Of a stretch of 64,000 bases of DNA, positions 27,844 through 36,417 are shown piece by piece. The notes under the pieces were generated by a model. The model did not search any database. It was not told the DNA's origin and was given only the letters and a program-made list of their open reading frames with translations. A program made the translations under genes and the position numbers. Within the stretch, counting starts at the first letter, position 1. Every line of letters begins with the position of its first letter. Source of the DNA: Sinorhizobium numidicum. GTDB taxonomy: Bacteria > Pseudomonadota > Alphaproteobacteria > Rhizobiales > Rhizobiaceae. The stretch lies in contig NZ_CP120368.1 of the NCBI RefSeq assembly GCF_029892045.1, positions 2,788,001-2,852,000 of the forward strand. The letters are read 5' to 3'.

Positions 27844-29157
27844 ATGGCCGACACAACGAATACCGCACACTTCAATAGCGCGCGCAGCGCCGTCGAAAGC
27901 CCGGTGAAGCGCTTCTTCCGCGCCACCGAAATCGACACCCGCCTCTTGGGCATGGTCGGCGCGATGCTGATCATCTGGATCGGCTTTGATTTTCTTTCCG
28001 GCGGGTTGTTCCTCACGCCGCGCAATCTCTGGAACCTGTCGGTGCAGACCGCCTCGGTCGCGGTCATGGCGACGGGCATGGTCCTCGTCATCGTCACGCG
28101 CAACATCGACCTGTCGGTTGGCTCGATTCTCGGCTTCGTCGGCATGATCATGGGCGTGCTTCAGGCCGAACTCCTGCCGCAGGTCCTCGGCTTCAACCAT
28201 CCGGCCACCTGGATCATCACGCTCGCTGCAGGGCTTGCGCTCGGCGCGGCAATCGGCGCCCTGCACGGCATGATCATCGCCTTCCTGAACGTGCCGTCCT
28301 TTATCGTGACGCTCGGCGGGCTGCTCGTCTGGCGCGGCGCTACCTGGTTCGTGACGAGCGGCCGCACCGTCGCCCCCATGGACTCGACCTTCCGCCTGAT
28401 GGGCGGCGGCACCGAAGGCTCGATCGGCGCGACGGCAAGCTGGATCGTCGGCGCCCTCGCCTGCCTGGCGATCGTCGCCAGCATCATCAACGCCCGCAAA
28501 CAGCGCAAGCGCTTCGGTTTTCCCCGCCGTCCGGTCTGGGCCGAATACCTGCTCTCGGCGGTCGGCTGCCTCCTCGTTCTCGGCGCGGTCGCGATCGCCA
28601 ACAGCTATCCCTGGCCGACCAACATCGCCCGCAGATTCGCAGACGCAAACGGCATTGTCTGGCCGGAAGGCGGCCTCTTCATCGCCCACGGCATCGCCAT
28701 ACCCGTGCTGATCGCGATCATGATCGGCATCGTCATGACCTTCATTTCGACGCGCCTGCGCTTCGGCCGCTATGTCTTCGCGATCGGCGGCAACCCGGAA
28801 GCGGCCGAGCTTGCCGGTATCAAGACGCGCTGGGTGACGGTCCGGATCTTCGCGCTGATGGGCATGCTCTGCGCGGTCGCTGCAGCGATCTCGACGGCGC
28901 GCCTCAACGCCGCCACCAATGCGCAAGGCGAACTCGACGAGCTCTATACGATCGCCGCGGCGGTCATCGGCGGCACTTCGCTCGCCGGCGGCATGGGGAC
29001 CATTGCCGGCGCCATGCTCGGCGCGCTTGTCATGCAATCGCTGCAATCCGGCATGGTGCTGCTCGGCATCGACAGTCCGCTGCAGCGGATCGTCGTCGGC
29101 GTCGTGCTGGTCACCGCCGTCTGGCTCGACACCGTCTATCGCGCCCGCGCCAAATAA
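27844..29157 (+). CDS. xylH: Xylose ABC transporter permease XylH
   Basis: 437-residue polytopic permease of the ribose/xylose class. Marks: [104 protein letters not shown]. The middle has a longer cytoplasmic stretch ([15 protein letters not shown]) typical of XylH rather than RbsC. It forms the membrane channel with XylG. The xylG gene follows 14 bases after the stop, with an AGGAG site. Confidence 0.93.
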   Translation: MADTTNTAHFNSARSAVESPVKRFFRATEIDTRLLGMVGAMLIIWIGFDFLSGGLFLTPRNLWNLSVQTASVAVMATGMVLVIVTRNIDLSVGSILGFVGMIMGVLQAELLPQVLGFNHPATWIITLAAGLALGAAIGALHGMIIAFLNVPSFIVTLGGLLVWRGATWFVTSGRTVAPMDSTFRLMGGGTEGSIGATASWIVGALACLAIVASIINARKQRKRFGFPRRPVWAEYLLSAVGCLLVLGAVAIANSYPWPTNIARRFADANGIVWPEGGLFIAHGIAIPVLIAIMIGIVMTFISTRLRFGRYVFAIGGNPEAAELAGIKTRWVTVRIFALMGMLCAVAAAISTARLNAATNAQGELDELYTIAAAVIGGTSLAGGMGTIAGAMLGALVMQSLQSGMVLLGIDSPLQRIVVGVVLVTAVWLDTVYRARAK

Positions 29158-29171
29158 TCAGGAGTCGAACA

Positions 29172-29957
29172 ATGACTGAACAACGCACTCCGCTTGTGGA
29201 AATGAAGAACATTTCCATCTCCTTCGGCGGCATCCATGCGGTGGACAACGCGTCCGTTGATCTCTATCCCGGCGAGGTCGTCGCCCTGCTCGGCCATAAC
29301 GGCGCCGGCAAGTCGACGCTGATCAAGATTCTTTCCGGCGCCTACAGGCGCGATGCCGGCGAGATCCTGATCAACGGCGAGCCCGCCGAAATTCACAATC
29401 CGCGCGACGCGAAGAAATACGGCATCGAGACGATCTACCAGACGCTCGCAGTCGCCGACAATGTCGATGCCGCCGCCAACCTCTATCTCGGCCGGGAGCT
29501 CCGCACCGCCTGGGGAACGCTCGACGACGTGGCGATGGAGGCGAAGGCGCGCGAGGTGATGGGCCGCCTCAACCCTAACTTCCAGCGCTTCAAGGAACCG
29601 GTAAAGGCGCTTTCCGGCGGCCAGCGGCAATCGGTGGCGATCGCCCGCGCCATCCTCTTCGACGCCCGCATCCTGATCATGGACGAGCCGACCGCAGCCC
29701 TCGGTCCGCAGGAAACCGCACAGGTCGGCGAGCTCATCAAGCAGTTGAAGCGCGAAGGCATCGGCATCTTCCTGATCAGCCACGACATCCACGACGTCTT
29801 CGACCTCGCCGACCGCGTCTCGGTGATGAAAAACGGCCAGGTCGTCGGCCACGCCCGCACCGAGGACGTGACCAAGGACGAGGTGCTCGGCATGATCATC
29901 ATGGGCAAGGTGCCACCGAAGGCGATCCCCGGCCCTGGCGCCATGCAGATGGCGTAA
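29172..29957 (+). CDS. xylG: Xylose-type ABC transporter ATPase, single-domain
   Basis: 261 residues with one ABC domain only: Walker [10 protein letters not shown] (41-49), signature [14 protein letters not shown], Walker [12 protein letters not shown], switch His in [17 protein letters not shown]. coli XylG has two fused ABC domains; half-size versions such as FrcA exist in rhizobia and probably act as homodimers. It is the last gene of the xylFH operon and is followed by a clear terminator. Confidence 0.9.
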   Translation: MTEQRTPLVEMKNISISFGGIHAVDNASVDLYPGEVVALLGHNGAGKSTLIKILSGAYRRDAGEILINGEPAEIHNPRDAKKYGIETIYQTLAVADNVDAAANLYLGRELRTAWGTLDDVAMEAKAREVMGRLNPNFQRFKEPVKALSGGQRQSVAIARAILFDARILIMDEPTAALGPQETAQVGELIKQLKREGIGIFLISHDIHDVFDLADRVSVMKNGQVVGHARTEDVTKDEVLGMIIMGKVPPKAIPGPGAMQMA

Positions 29958-29981
29958 GCGTTCGGGCAGGCGCAATCCATC

Positions 29982-30009
29982 ATGCCGCGTCTCCGGACGC
30001 GGCATTTTT
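29982..30009 (+). terminator. Rho-independent terminator after xylG
   Basis: ATGCCGCGTC / GACGCGGCAT arms with a TCCG loop and then TTTTTC, 25 bases after the xylG stop. Confidence 0.9.
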
Positions 30010-30165
30010 CTTCGGCCACGGCCGCCCCAAACGATGCGCCGCAACCACAGCCCCGCGGCGAAAGCGCATTTCCCCGCAATCTCCTGCAATTGACCATTGA
30101 AGCGACACGCAAGCTAGGCTAAGAACCGCTCACAGCCTGCTTCGGCGGCCCTGCCGCCAACGGAT

Positions 30166-30242
30166 GCACCCGTAGCTCAGCTGGATAGAGTGTTGGATTC
30201 CGATTCCAAAGGTCACAGGTTCGAATCCTGTCGGGTGCGCCA
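30166..30242 (+). tRNA. tRNA-Arg (anticodon CCG)
   Basis: Full cloverleaf: acceptor GCACCCG / CGGGTGC, D arm GCTCAGCTGGATAGAGT, anticodon stem TTGGA / TCCAA around loop TTCCGAT (anticodon CCG), T arm ACAGG-TTCGAAT-CCTGT, and an encoded CCA end. Such tRNA 3' ends are common integration sites; the region just downstream is full of gene fragments, but no integrase is near. Confidence 0.97.
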
Positions 30243-30929
30243 TTTTCCTCATGTCTGCGTCGCCACATAAGCGCGGACTCGTACCCGCGGTTCGCGGACT
30301 CTAGCCACCATAAACGCGGACTAGCTTTCTAAAATCGTCAAACGCGTCTCGCTGGTCGTGGGGTCAATGTGGCCATCCGCACCGATCGCACGCGGGCGTC
30401 AACCGCCTCCTCCGCCCCTGGACGAGCATGTCTGAGGCTGTTTTCGCCTCTTTGAAGCCGAATCCTTGCGTGTGCTCAAGGTTTGGAAAAACGTGGTTGA
30501 TTTTGGGTTAATCGCCCCAAACGACCGCCTTTGCCCCTCCAAGCAGCCGTACCTGTGAGTAAACGCGCCCAAGCGGTCTCTTGGCATTGACGCCGCAAAA
30601 AGTCCCGTCACGACCCGTTGCGGTCATACGGATGAATGACCAAGAGGTCTGGAACTCTGGAAAAGCGGACGCTGATCAGGGCGCTCAACGCCCCCAAAAC
30701 GCACCTGTCCGCCTTTTCATACGGATCGGACAGCGCTGCGTCCGGGCGGTTGACGGGATATATTACGTCGGAGACCTTCGCAGCGAGCTTATCCGGGCCA
30801 TTCTGCTTGAGGAGCGCGCGGAAGCTTGGATGCATTCCACCGTCCTAGTAGGCGAGTGACCTGGGTGCCGACGCAACTCTCACCAGATCGGCAATCTTGC
30901 GCTCGTCCGAAGCCTGCCTTGCGACTACA
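30243..30929. other. Non-coding or decayed DNA downstream of tRNA-Arg
   Basis: Nearly 700 bases with no frame I recognise. Short open frames on both strands overlap each other and none shows coding character. A triple recurrence of CGCGGACT near 30270-30325 is visible. It is probably the outer part of the decayed region that continues to 31672. Confidence 0.5.
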
Positions 30930-31320
30930 GCGTGATCGGCGACATCTAGCCGCTTCGGGCATTCGGCCAAAGGGTCCGGAGCACTTCTCCTTCAAACTCC
31001 GCATTAAAGACGTAGCGCCGTGAGCAGGACGCGACCTTCGGCTCGCGGCGGCGCGCGCTTCGAATATGTCAGCGCCTTCCTTGAGGTTTTTTCAGAACGG
31101 CATGTTCGGATTGTCGCGATGCGCGACCAGATTTTCAGGCGTCATCCGGGCGGATAGGCCTGGACCTGGAATGCGCCCTGCCCGGCTCCAAATGCGCGGC
31201 TCGCAACTGCGTAGATCTCCCCCACTCCCTGGTCGGTGCGCGCGTAGCAGCCCAAGGATGAACGAGCGCCGTGAACCATCAGCGCCTCTCCGCTGTAGCC
31301 GAGAGCGCTTTCCAGCCTGT
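30930..31320 (-). pseudogene. Remnant of a YafK-type L,D-transpeptidase
   Basis: Read on the minus strand, one frame gives EALMVHGARSSLGCYARTDQG...EIYAVASRAFGAGQGAFQVQAYP, the catalytic His/Cys region of murein L,D-transpeptidases of the YafK kind (HG...S.GCYAMTD). A frameshift then leads to RMTPENLVAHRDNPNMPF, a stop in place of the expected Trp, then KNLKEGADIFEARAAASRRSR, and in a further frame YVFNAEFEGE. All are family pieces in the right order but in three frames. The N-terminal part is absent. Confidence 0.75.
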
Positions 31321-31500
31321 CCCGGACTGCCTGTAGCTGTTCGGCGGCGATGCGGTCTGCGTCGGCGCAGGGGCGTTCCGGATGCTCGCTGAGGTCGATC
31401 AATTCGCGGATCGCCTCGATCGTCAGACCCAGCTCGCGCGCCTGCTTGATGAAGGATAGACGCTCCTGCTCGCGACAAGATCGCCCGTATGAGAAAGTTG
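31321..31500 (-). pseudogene. MerR-family regulator fragment fused to the transpeptidase remnant
   Basis: The minus strand encodes LSFIKQARELGLTIEAIRELIDLS, then EHPERPCADADRIAAEQL and QAVRDRLES, the helix 2 to dimer-helix part of a MerR regulator (CueR/CadR-like, with the metal-site-type Cys). Only fragments are in frame, the helix-turn-helix start is missing, and at RDRLES the sequence runs straight into the transpeptidase remnant, so the piece is a deletion chimera. Confidence 0.7.
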
Positions 31501-31584
31501 CAAACAGAGCTGGAGCGTATAGCCACGCACTGCCATAGCAGCCAGATTCGCGACTGCTATGTCATTCAGGCGCTGGCAAACCAC

Positions 31585-31672
31585 GAGCTCTGCGAGACTG
31601 ATCACGCCTGAGCGGCTATCCGGAAGGAAGTCATGCGGGCGAGGAACCGTTTGAACGCCTTCTTCTTAATCC
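31585..31672 (-). pseudogene. Fragment duplicating the 3' end of mntR
   Basis: The minus strand encodes AFKRFLARMTSFRIAAQA and a stop, clearly related to the C-terminus of the intact MntR at 32270 ([19 protein letters not shown], stop). The match continues past both stop codons (ATCACGCCTGA, TTTGCGAGA / CTGCGAGA, CCACGA). It is either a decayed second mntR or a partial duplication bracketing the Fur-family gene. Confidence 0.7.
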
Positions 31673-31673
31673 G

Positions 31674-32087
31674 CTACTCGATCGGCACGGCGTAAAGCGC
31701 TACTCGCTTTCGGACGATTCGATATCCCATCTGCGCGGCGATTTTTTCTTCGAGTGCATTGAGGCGAGGTTCGGAAAATTCAATGATCTTGCCGGTCGAA
31801 ATATCGATGAGATGATCGTGGGCCGCGGTGATCTCGTAACGCGCTTTGGCCGATCCGAAATGATGCGCGCTAACGACCCCAGCAGCGACCAAATGGCTCA
31901 AGTTTCTGTAGACCGTTGTGAGAGAGACGCGCCTTCCCCGCGACCGCAGCCGTTGGTGCAGCGTTTCGGCATCCGGATGATCCGGTCCGGCAATGAGCGC
32001 CTCGAGGATGTCGCGCAGGTTTGCAGAGGAGCGTAATCCGCGCTGCTGGCACCGGCTCTCAAGTTCCGCCAGTGAAAGCTCATCCAT
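31674..32087 (-). CDS. Fur-family metalloregulator
   Basis: 137 residues. N-terminal winged helix with SLTTVYRNLSHLVAAGVV (recognition helix), then ARYEITAAHDHLIDISTGKIIEFSEPRLNALEEKIAAQMGYRIVRKRVALYAVP, which is the Fur/Mur dimerisation domain with the HDHLID motif. The CxxC zinc sites of PerR/Zur are absent, as in rhizobial Fur/Mur. It probably senses Mn or Fe. The ATG at 32087 gives the family N-terminus. A perfect 7-1-7 box lies 70 bases upstream, so it is likely autoregulated. Which metal it senses is open. Confidence 0.85.
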   Translation of the reverse strand: MDELSLAELESRCQQRGLRSSANLRDILEALIAGPDHPDAETLHQRLRSRGRRVSLTTVYRNLSHLVAAGVVSAHHFGSAKARYEITAAHDHLIDISTGKIIEFSEPRLNALEEKIAAQMGYRIVRKRVALYAVPIE

Positions 32088-32156
32088 TGCTACACCACGA
32101 AATCCACGAGAAGCTCCCGGAACTTGTCGTTCCACGAAAACCACCGTTATTGCAGT

Positions 32157-32171
32157 TGCAAATCATTTGCA
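32157..32171. promoter_or_regulatory. Fur-family 7-1-7 box upstream of the fur-like gene
   Basis: TGCAAAT C ATTTGCA, a perfect 7-1-7 inverted repeat, the format of Fur, Zur and PerR operators. It lies 70 bases upstream of the fur-like start and about 100 bases after the mntR stop. Confidence 0.65.
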
Positions 32172-32269
32172 TATAACTGTCCGCTCATCAACGCGCAAGA
32201 TGATAGACAAGACCTCACGGTCGAAAGAAATAGAAACGGAGCTGGAGACCACGACCTTTGCGAGATCGA

Positions 32270-32755
32270 TCACGCCTGACTGGGAACGCGGCGCGATGAG
32301 GTGGAGCGGGCGAGAAAGCCCTTGAACGCCTCGAGCGTCTCCGCGCTGGCATGATGTTCCATCCCCTCCGCGTCGATGCGCGCCGTTTCTGGCGACACAC
32401 CGATGGAGCAAAGGAAGGATTCGACGATCTGGTGCCGTTCGCGGCAAAGTTCCGCGAGCTTCCGGCCGGCTTCGGTGAGAAAGATGCCGCGATAGCGGCG
32501 CTGCTGGATGTAGCCCTCGGAAATCAGCCGCTTCAGCATCTTGGCGACCGTCGGCTGGGCCACCCCGAGGCGCTGGGCGATATCGACCTGACGGGCCTCT
32601 CCGCCGTCCTCGATGAGGTCGGCGATAAGTTCGACATAGTCCTCGACGAGCTCGGTGCGGCGATTGTTCCGCGTCTGACGGAAGCTTTCGACCTGCGCGT
32701 CGGCATTGATCAGGGCCGTTTCGAAGGCGTGCCCGATTTTCTCATGCTTCGACAA
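32270..32755 (-). CDS. mntR: Manganese-responsive regulator MntR (DtxR family)
   Basis: 161 residues. The winged helix [45 protein letters not shown] is followed by the DtxR-type metal and dimerisation helices ([32 protein letters not shown], with the Mn-ligand pattern ExxxE...H). It represses Mn uptake or activates Mn handling when Mn is high. The open frame begins at a TTG inside an operator-like palindrome (32806); I prefer the TTG at 32755, with AAGGA nine bases upstream, which leaves a proper promoter gap containing an MntR box. Confidence 0.9.
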   Translation of the reverse strand: MSKHEKIGHAFETALINADAQVESFRQTRNNRRTELVEDYVELIADLIEDGGEARQVDIAQRLGVAQPTVAKMLKRLISEGYIQQRRYRGIFLTEAGRKLAELCRERHQIVESFLCSIGVSPETARIDAEGMEHHASAETLEAFKGFLARSTSSRRVPSQA

Positions 32756-32798
32756 TCCAGATGTTCCTTGTACGGAATTGCTACGACTATGAGATAAT

Positions 32799-32812
32799 AT
32801 AGCCAATGCTAT
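32799..32812. promoter_or_regulatory. MntR box upstream of mntR
   Basis: ATAGC CAAT GCTAT, a perfect 5-4-5 palindrome with A/T flanks, matching the enterobacterial MntR box core ATAGC-N4-GCTAT. It is about 44 bases before the chosen mntR start, suggesting autoregulation. Confidence 0.7.
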
Positions 32813-32878
32813 TTTTCAATCCGTGTTGGAACATTCATTGCGGGCCAGAACCCCGCAGCGCTTAGCTCTTCCATCAAA

Positions 32879-32896
32879 TTATAGCACTTGCTATAA
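32879..32896. promoter_or_regulatory. MntR box upstream of the multicopper oxidase gene
   Basis: TTATAGCACTTGCTATAA: 8-base arms around CT, same core as the box before mntR. It is 54 bases before the oxidase start codon, in promoter position. Confidence 0.75.
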
Positions 32897-32950
32897 TCCA
32901 CTCACCATGCTCTATTTCATCTAAATTGCTAATGATAGATTGGAGCCAAC

Positions 32951-34078
32951 ATGCTTAGATGGGCGCAGGCGGCATTGAGCAGAAGGAGCCTGCTGTTGGG
33001 CGGCGGCGCGGCGACGATCGGCGCGGCAGCGATCTGCTCAACCAAGACGGCGGCTCAGGAAACGCACCGCTATCATGCCGCGGCAGGTGCACCCGAAGTC
33101 GCAGCCTCTGGGCCTTCGCACCAATCGGCGCACGGCGCGATGATCACCGTCGGCAGCGTCGACAACGAGCGCAACGGTTTTCACCCGACGAAGATGCTGA
33201 CGGATTGGTATACCGGAATCGTCACCGATCTGCCGGATGGCCGTAAGCTCCGGACGTTCGAAATCACCGCCGAAGACAAGGAGATCGAGATCGCGCCGGG
33301 CGTGTTGTTCCCCGCCTGGACGTATAACGGCCGAGTGCCAGGCCCCGCGCTTCGCGCAACCGAAGGCGAGCGGCTCAGGATCGTCTTCAGGAACAACGGA
33401 TCCCATCCCCACTCAATGCACTTCCATGGCATTCACGCGGCTCGCATGGACGGAGTGCCCGGCGCGGGCGTGATCGCGCCCGGAGACGAATTCGTCTATG
33501 AATTCGAAGCCAGACCTTTCGGCTGCCATCTTTATCACTGCCATGCCCTTCCTCTGGCGAGGCACATTCACAAGGGTATGTACGGTATCTTCGTCATCGA
33601 CCCGGACCCGGCGCGTCACCCAGAGAATGCCGAAGTGGCAAAATCCCGCCTCCTCGGTTCGCCGGAAAATGCGGAATGGCAGGAGATGGCGATGGTCATG
33701 AACGCCTTCGACACCACTTTCGATGGTGAGAACGAGTTCTATGCCTGCAACACCATCGCCCATTGCTATGCCAAGGAACCGATCAAGGTCGAAAAAAGCC
33801 GGCCGGTGCGGATCTATCTGGTCAACATCACCGAATTCGATCCGATCAATTCGTTCCACCTTCATGGGAACTTCTTCGATTACTTCGACCAGGGGACGAC
33901 GCTGACCCCGACGCTGCGGACGGTCGATCTCATCATGCAATGCCAGGCACAACGCGGCATCCTTGAGTTCACTTTCAAGGAACACGAAGCCGGGCTGTAC
34001 ATGTTCCACGCCCACCAGTCCGAATTCGCCGAACTCGGCTGGATGGGGATGTTCGATGTTGTGGAGACGCTGTCATGA
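32951..34078 (+). CDS. Tat-exported multicopper oxidase
   Basis: 375 residues. N-terminal Tat signal (SRRSLLLGGGAATIG) for export of a folded, metal-loaded enzyme. Copper-ligand motifs: HSMHFHGIH (~155), HLYHCHALPLARH (~193), FHLHGNFF (~302) and MFHAHQSEFAELGWMGMF (~350), giving type 1 and trinuclear sites in a two-domain, nitrite-reductase/small-laccase-like layout. Multicopper oxidases oxidise Mn(II), Fe(II), Cu(I) or phenols. GGAG precedes the ATG at 32951. The stop codon overlaps the ATG of the ZIP transporter gene (ATGA), and an MntR box lies upstream, so a role in Mn (or Fe) handling is likely. Confidence 0.88.
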   Translation: MLRWAQAALSRRSLLLGGGAATIGAAAICSTKTAAQETHRYHAAAGAPEVAASGPSHQSAHGAMITVGSVDNERNGFHPTKMLTDWYTGIVTDLPDGRKLRTFEITAEDKEIEIAPGVLFPAWTYNGRVPGPALRATEGERLRIVFRNNGSHPHSMHFHGIHAARMDGVPGAGVIAPGDEFVYEFEARPFGCHLYHCHALPLARHIHKGMYGIFVIDPDPARHPENAEVAKSRLLGSPENAEWQEMAMVMNAFDTTFDGENEFYACNTIAHCYAKEPIKVEKSRPVRIYLVNITEFDPINSFHLHGNFFDYFDQGTTLTPTLRTVDLIMQCQAQRGILEFTFKEHEAGLYMFHAHQSEFAELGWMGMFDVVETLS

Positions 34079-35280
34079 ACGAGAACCCGCGCAACTTTCC
34101 TCCCGTCTCCACCGTCGCCTCAAGCCCCCGACACCTTCTCTGGCTCGTTTTACCGTTAATCGTCCTCGTCGCGGCCGTGCTCTGGCTGTTGCAGACCGAT
34201 CCTCTGCGAGGCTTCAACGACGGCGCTCCGCCTGTCGAGAACCTGACAGTCGAACGCACTGTGCTCGATCAGGACGGTCTGCGGCTCCAGGTGCGCGCCG
34301 GCGGATCGGAACCGATGACGATCGCGCAGGTGCAGGTCGACGCCGCCTACTGGCAGTTCACTCAAGAACCCGCCGGAACGATTTCCCGCGGCGACACCGC
34401 CTGGGTGGTGATCCCGTTTCCCTGGGTTCTCGGCGAAGCGCACAAGGTGACATTCGTCACCAATACAGGCGCGACCTTCGACCATGAAATTCCGGTCGCC
34501 GTCCCGACGCCGAAGGTCAGCGGAAGCAGGCTGGTCTCCCAGGCCCTCCTCGGTGCCTTTGTCGGCATCCTGCCCGTCGCGATCGGATTGCTGTGCTACC
34601 CGGCGCTCCGCGGAGCCGGCCGCAGCACCATGACCTTTCTGCTGGCCATGACGGTCGGCCTGCTCGCCTTCCTGCTCGTCGACACCATGATCGAAGCGCT
34701 GGAGTTCGCGAGCCAGTCGGCCGCGGTCTTCCAGGGCAGCGTGATGGTAGTCCTGATATCGGCTGTGACCTTCATGGCGCTCGTTGCGATCGGCCGCCGC
34801 CACGGTTCTCCGACGGGGCTTGCGCTGGCGACCTATATCGCCATCGGCATCGGACTGCACAATTTCGGCGAAGGCCTTGCCATCGGGGCGGCTTTCGCCG
34901 CCGGATCGGCGGGGCTCGGGACGTTCCTGGTGCTGGGCTTCACGCTTCACAACATCACCGAGGGCATCGGCATCGCCGCCCCCATCCTGAAGATCCGACC
35001 GAAGCTCGGTCATTTCGTGGGTCTGACAATGCTGGCCGGCGGCCCTGCGGTGCTGGGGATCTGGCTCGGCAGCCTGGCCGTCGCGCCCCAATGGACGGCA
35101 ATCGCGTTGGCAATCGGCGCGGGAGCCATCGCGCAGGTTATTGTTGAAGTCACCGCTCTTGTCGGGCGTAGCGAGAGCGCCCGCCTTGATTACGCACGAA
35201 TTCTCAGTCCTGCGGCGTTCGGCGGCATCGCGGCCGGGCTCGCGTTCATGTATGTGACGGCCATGCTCGTCAAGATCTGA
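34075..35280 (+). CDS. ZIP-family metal transporter with an N-terminal periplasmic domain
   Basis: 401 residues. One N-terminal helix (LLWLVLPLIVLVAAVLWLLQ) anchors a ~120-residue periplasmic beta domain, then eight-helix ZIP core with both metal-site motifs HNFGEG and HNITEG. ZIP proteins import Mn, Zn or Fe. Translation is coupled to the multicopper oxidase by a 4-base overlap. The extra domain is unusual; it could dock the oxidase or handle metal. Control by MntR is inferred from the box at 32879. Confidence 0.9.
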   Translation: MNENPRNFPPVSTVASSPRHLLWLVLPLIVLVAAVLWLLQTDPLRGFNDGAPPVENLTVERTVLDQDGLRLQVRAGGSEPMTIAQVQVDAAYWQFTQEPAGTISRGDTAWVVIPFPWVLGEAHKVTFVTNTGATFDHEIPVAVPTPKVSGSRLVSQALLGAFVGILPVAIGLLCYPALRGAGRSTMTFLLAMTVGLLAFLLVDTMIEALEFASQSAAVFQGSVMVVLISAVTFMALVAIGRRHGSPTGLALATYIAIGIGLHNFGEGLAIGAAFAAGSAGLGTFLVLGFTLHNITEGIGIAAPILKIRPKLGHFVGLTMLAGGPAVLGIWLGSLAVAPQWTAIALAIGAGAIAQVIVEVTALVGRSESARLDYARILSPAAFGGIAAGLAFMYVTAMLVKI

Positions 35281-35356
35281 CGCCCATCCGCCAACCAGGG
35301 CGACCGCTGGTCCTCACCGGCGCCAAAGCGATCGCTGCGACCGGCCGAGCGCTTCT

Positions 35357-35819
35357 GACCGTTCTAATGATGGATATAGTCGGCTCGAGGGCGGCTTTGA
35401 GCCATGGGAGATGATCGGTGGCGAGCGGTCCTGGAACACCTCGATGGGAAGGTGAGCGCACGTGTGCCGGCATTCGGCGGACAGAAAATCAAGCACACCG
35501 GTGACGGCTATCTGCTGGCATTCACCGGCCCCACCCTTGCCATCGAATGTGCCGAGGCCCTGGCGGGACGCGAAAGCGCTGGGGCTGGATTTGCGGACCG
35601 GCATACACTGGAGAGTGCTGGCGGCGCGACGATGATTTGAGCGGTCTCGCCGTGCACCTGGCTGCGCGAATTATGACCGAAGCACCGCCCGGTTCGATCT
35701 TCGTTTCCAGGACCGTCAAGGACCTGGCAGTCGGTTCCGGCCTGCGCTTCGCCCATATCGGATCTCGAAACTTGAAAGGTATTCCCGAAAGCTGGGAGAT
35801 TTACGTGGTGGAGCGTTGA
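35357..35819 (+). pseudogene. Decayed class III adenylate/guanylate cyclase domain
   Basis: Pieces of a cyclase catalytic domain in changing frames: VLMMDIVGS (metal-binding Asp in DIVGS), then GDDRWRAVLEHLDG...FGGQKIKHTGDGYLLAF (second Asp in TGDGYL), then AKALGLDLRTGIH, then TGECWRRDDDLSGLAVHLAARIMTEA and GSIFVSRTVKDL to the C-terminus. At least three single-base shifts (near 35390, 35575 and 35610) break the frame. No start region or ribosome site fits. It was probably a sensor cyclase of the type common in rhizobia. Confidence 0.75.
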
Positions 35820-35848
35820 GGCCGACTTTCGCCTAACCACCTCGCCTT

Positions 35849-36226
35849 CTATGAGGGAACGTCCTCTCGCCGATGCCGCTCCAGCCAGGCCTTCAGCGCA
35901 ACCGCATTGTTCCGCTGTTCATCGCGCGCCGCGTAAAGCAGCGTCACCGGCCCCTCTCCGAGACGTTCGAGAAGATCGCTCACCGCCGCCTGCGCCGTCT
36001 CACCTTCGAGTTCCACGGCGTACGCCGAGCAAAACTCATCCCAGTTTTCAGGCTTTCCGTGGAAGCGCTGGCGCAGCGCGTCGCTCGGCGCGATGTCCTT
36101 CAGCCAGAGGTCGATCCGCGCCTTATCCTTGGCAATACCGCGCGGCCAAAGCCTGTCCACAAGAATGCGCGTTCCGTCGCCCGCCTCCGGCGCCTCGTAA
36201 ATACGCTTCAATTGGAGTGATGCCAT
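35849..36226 (-). CDS. DUF488 family protein
   Basis: 125 residues with the family core: LKRIYEAPEAGDGTRILVDRLWPRGIAKDKARIDLWLKDIAPSDALRQRFHGKPENWDEFCSAY and VTLLYAARDEQRNNA. DUF488 proteins are short, soluble, often next to stress genes, and have no established function. Length is typical. It stands alone between the cyclase remnant and a RIME1 copy. Confidence 0.88.
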   Translation of the reverse strand: MASLQLKRIYEAPEAGDGTRILVDRLWPRGIAKDKARIDLWLKDIAPSDALRQRFHGKPENWDEFCSAYAVELEGETAQAAVSDLLERLGEGPVTLLYAARDEQRNNAVALKAWLERHRREDVPS

Positions 36227-36300
36227 CCGCGCCCCCGCTTATGCAAGAATTCGCGGGCCGGCCGGTCACCGGCCCGCGAACAAGCTTGTGCCCCAAACCT

Positions 36301-36407
36301 GCAGCGCGCCGTGCGTCTTTTCAGACGCACAAAGGTCGCTGCAGCACTTTGAATTGCTGCATGTTTTTATCCTTAAATCGGTTCCGATTTAAGGAAACAT
36401 GCAGTAG
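36301..36407 (-). repeat. RIME1-type repeat (minus orientation)
   Basis: Reverse complement of the copy at 20292, with the palindromes GTGCGTCTTTTCAGACGCAC and CCTTAAATCGGTTCCGATTTAAGG. Nearly as well preserved as the reference copy. Confidence 0.9.
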
Positions 36408-36417
36408 CGAAGCTTCC

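Noticed and set aside
30581..30859. 92-residue plus-strand frame after the tRNA gene
   Set aside because: It overlaps an equally long minus-strand frame, has no ribosome site and no recognisable content; the area looks decayed.
30166..31672. tRNA-Arg as the attachment site of the island at 53 kb
   Set aside because: They are 23 kb apart with ordinary chromosomal genes between, and no duplicated tRNA 3' end is seen near 53 kb.
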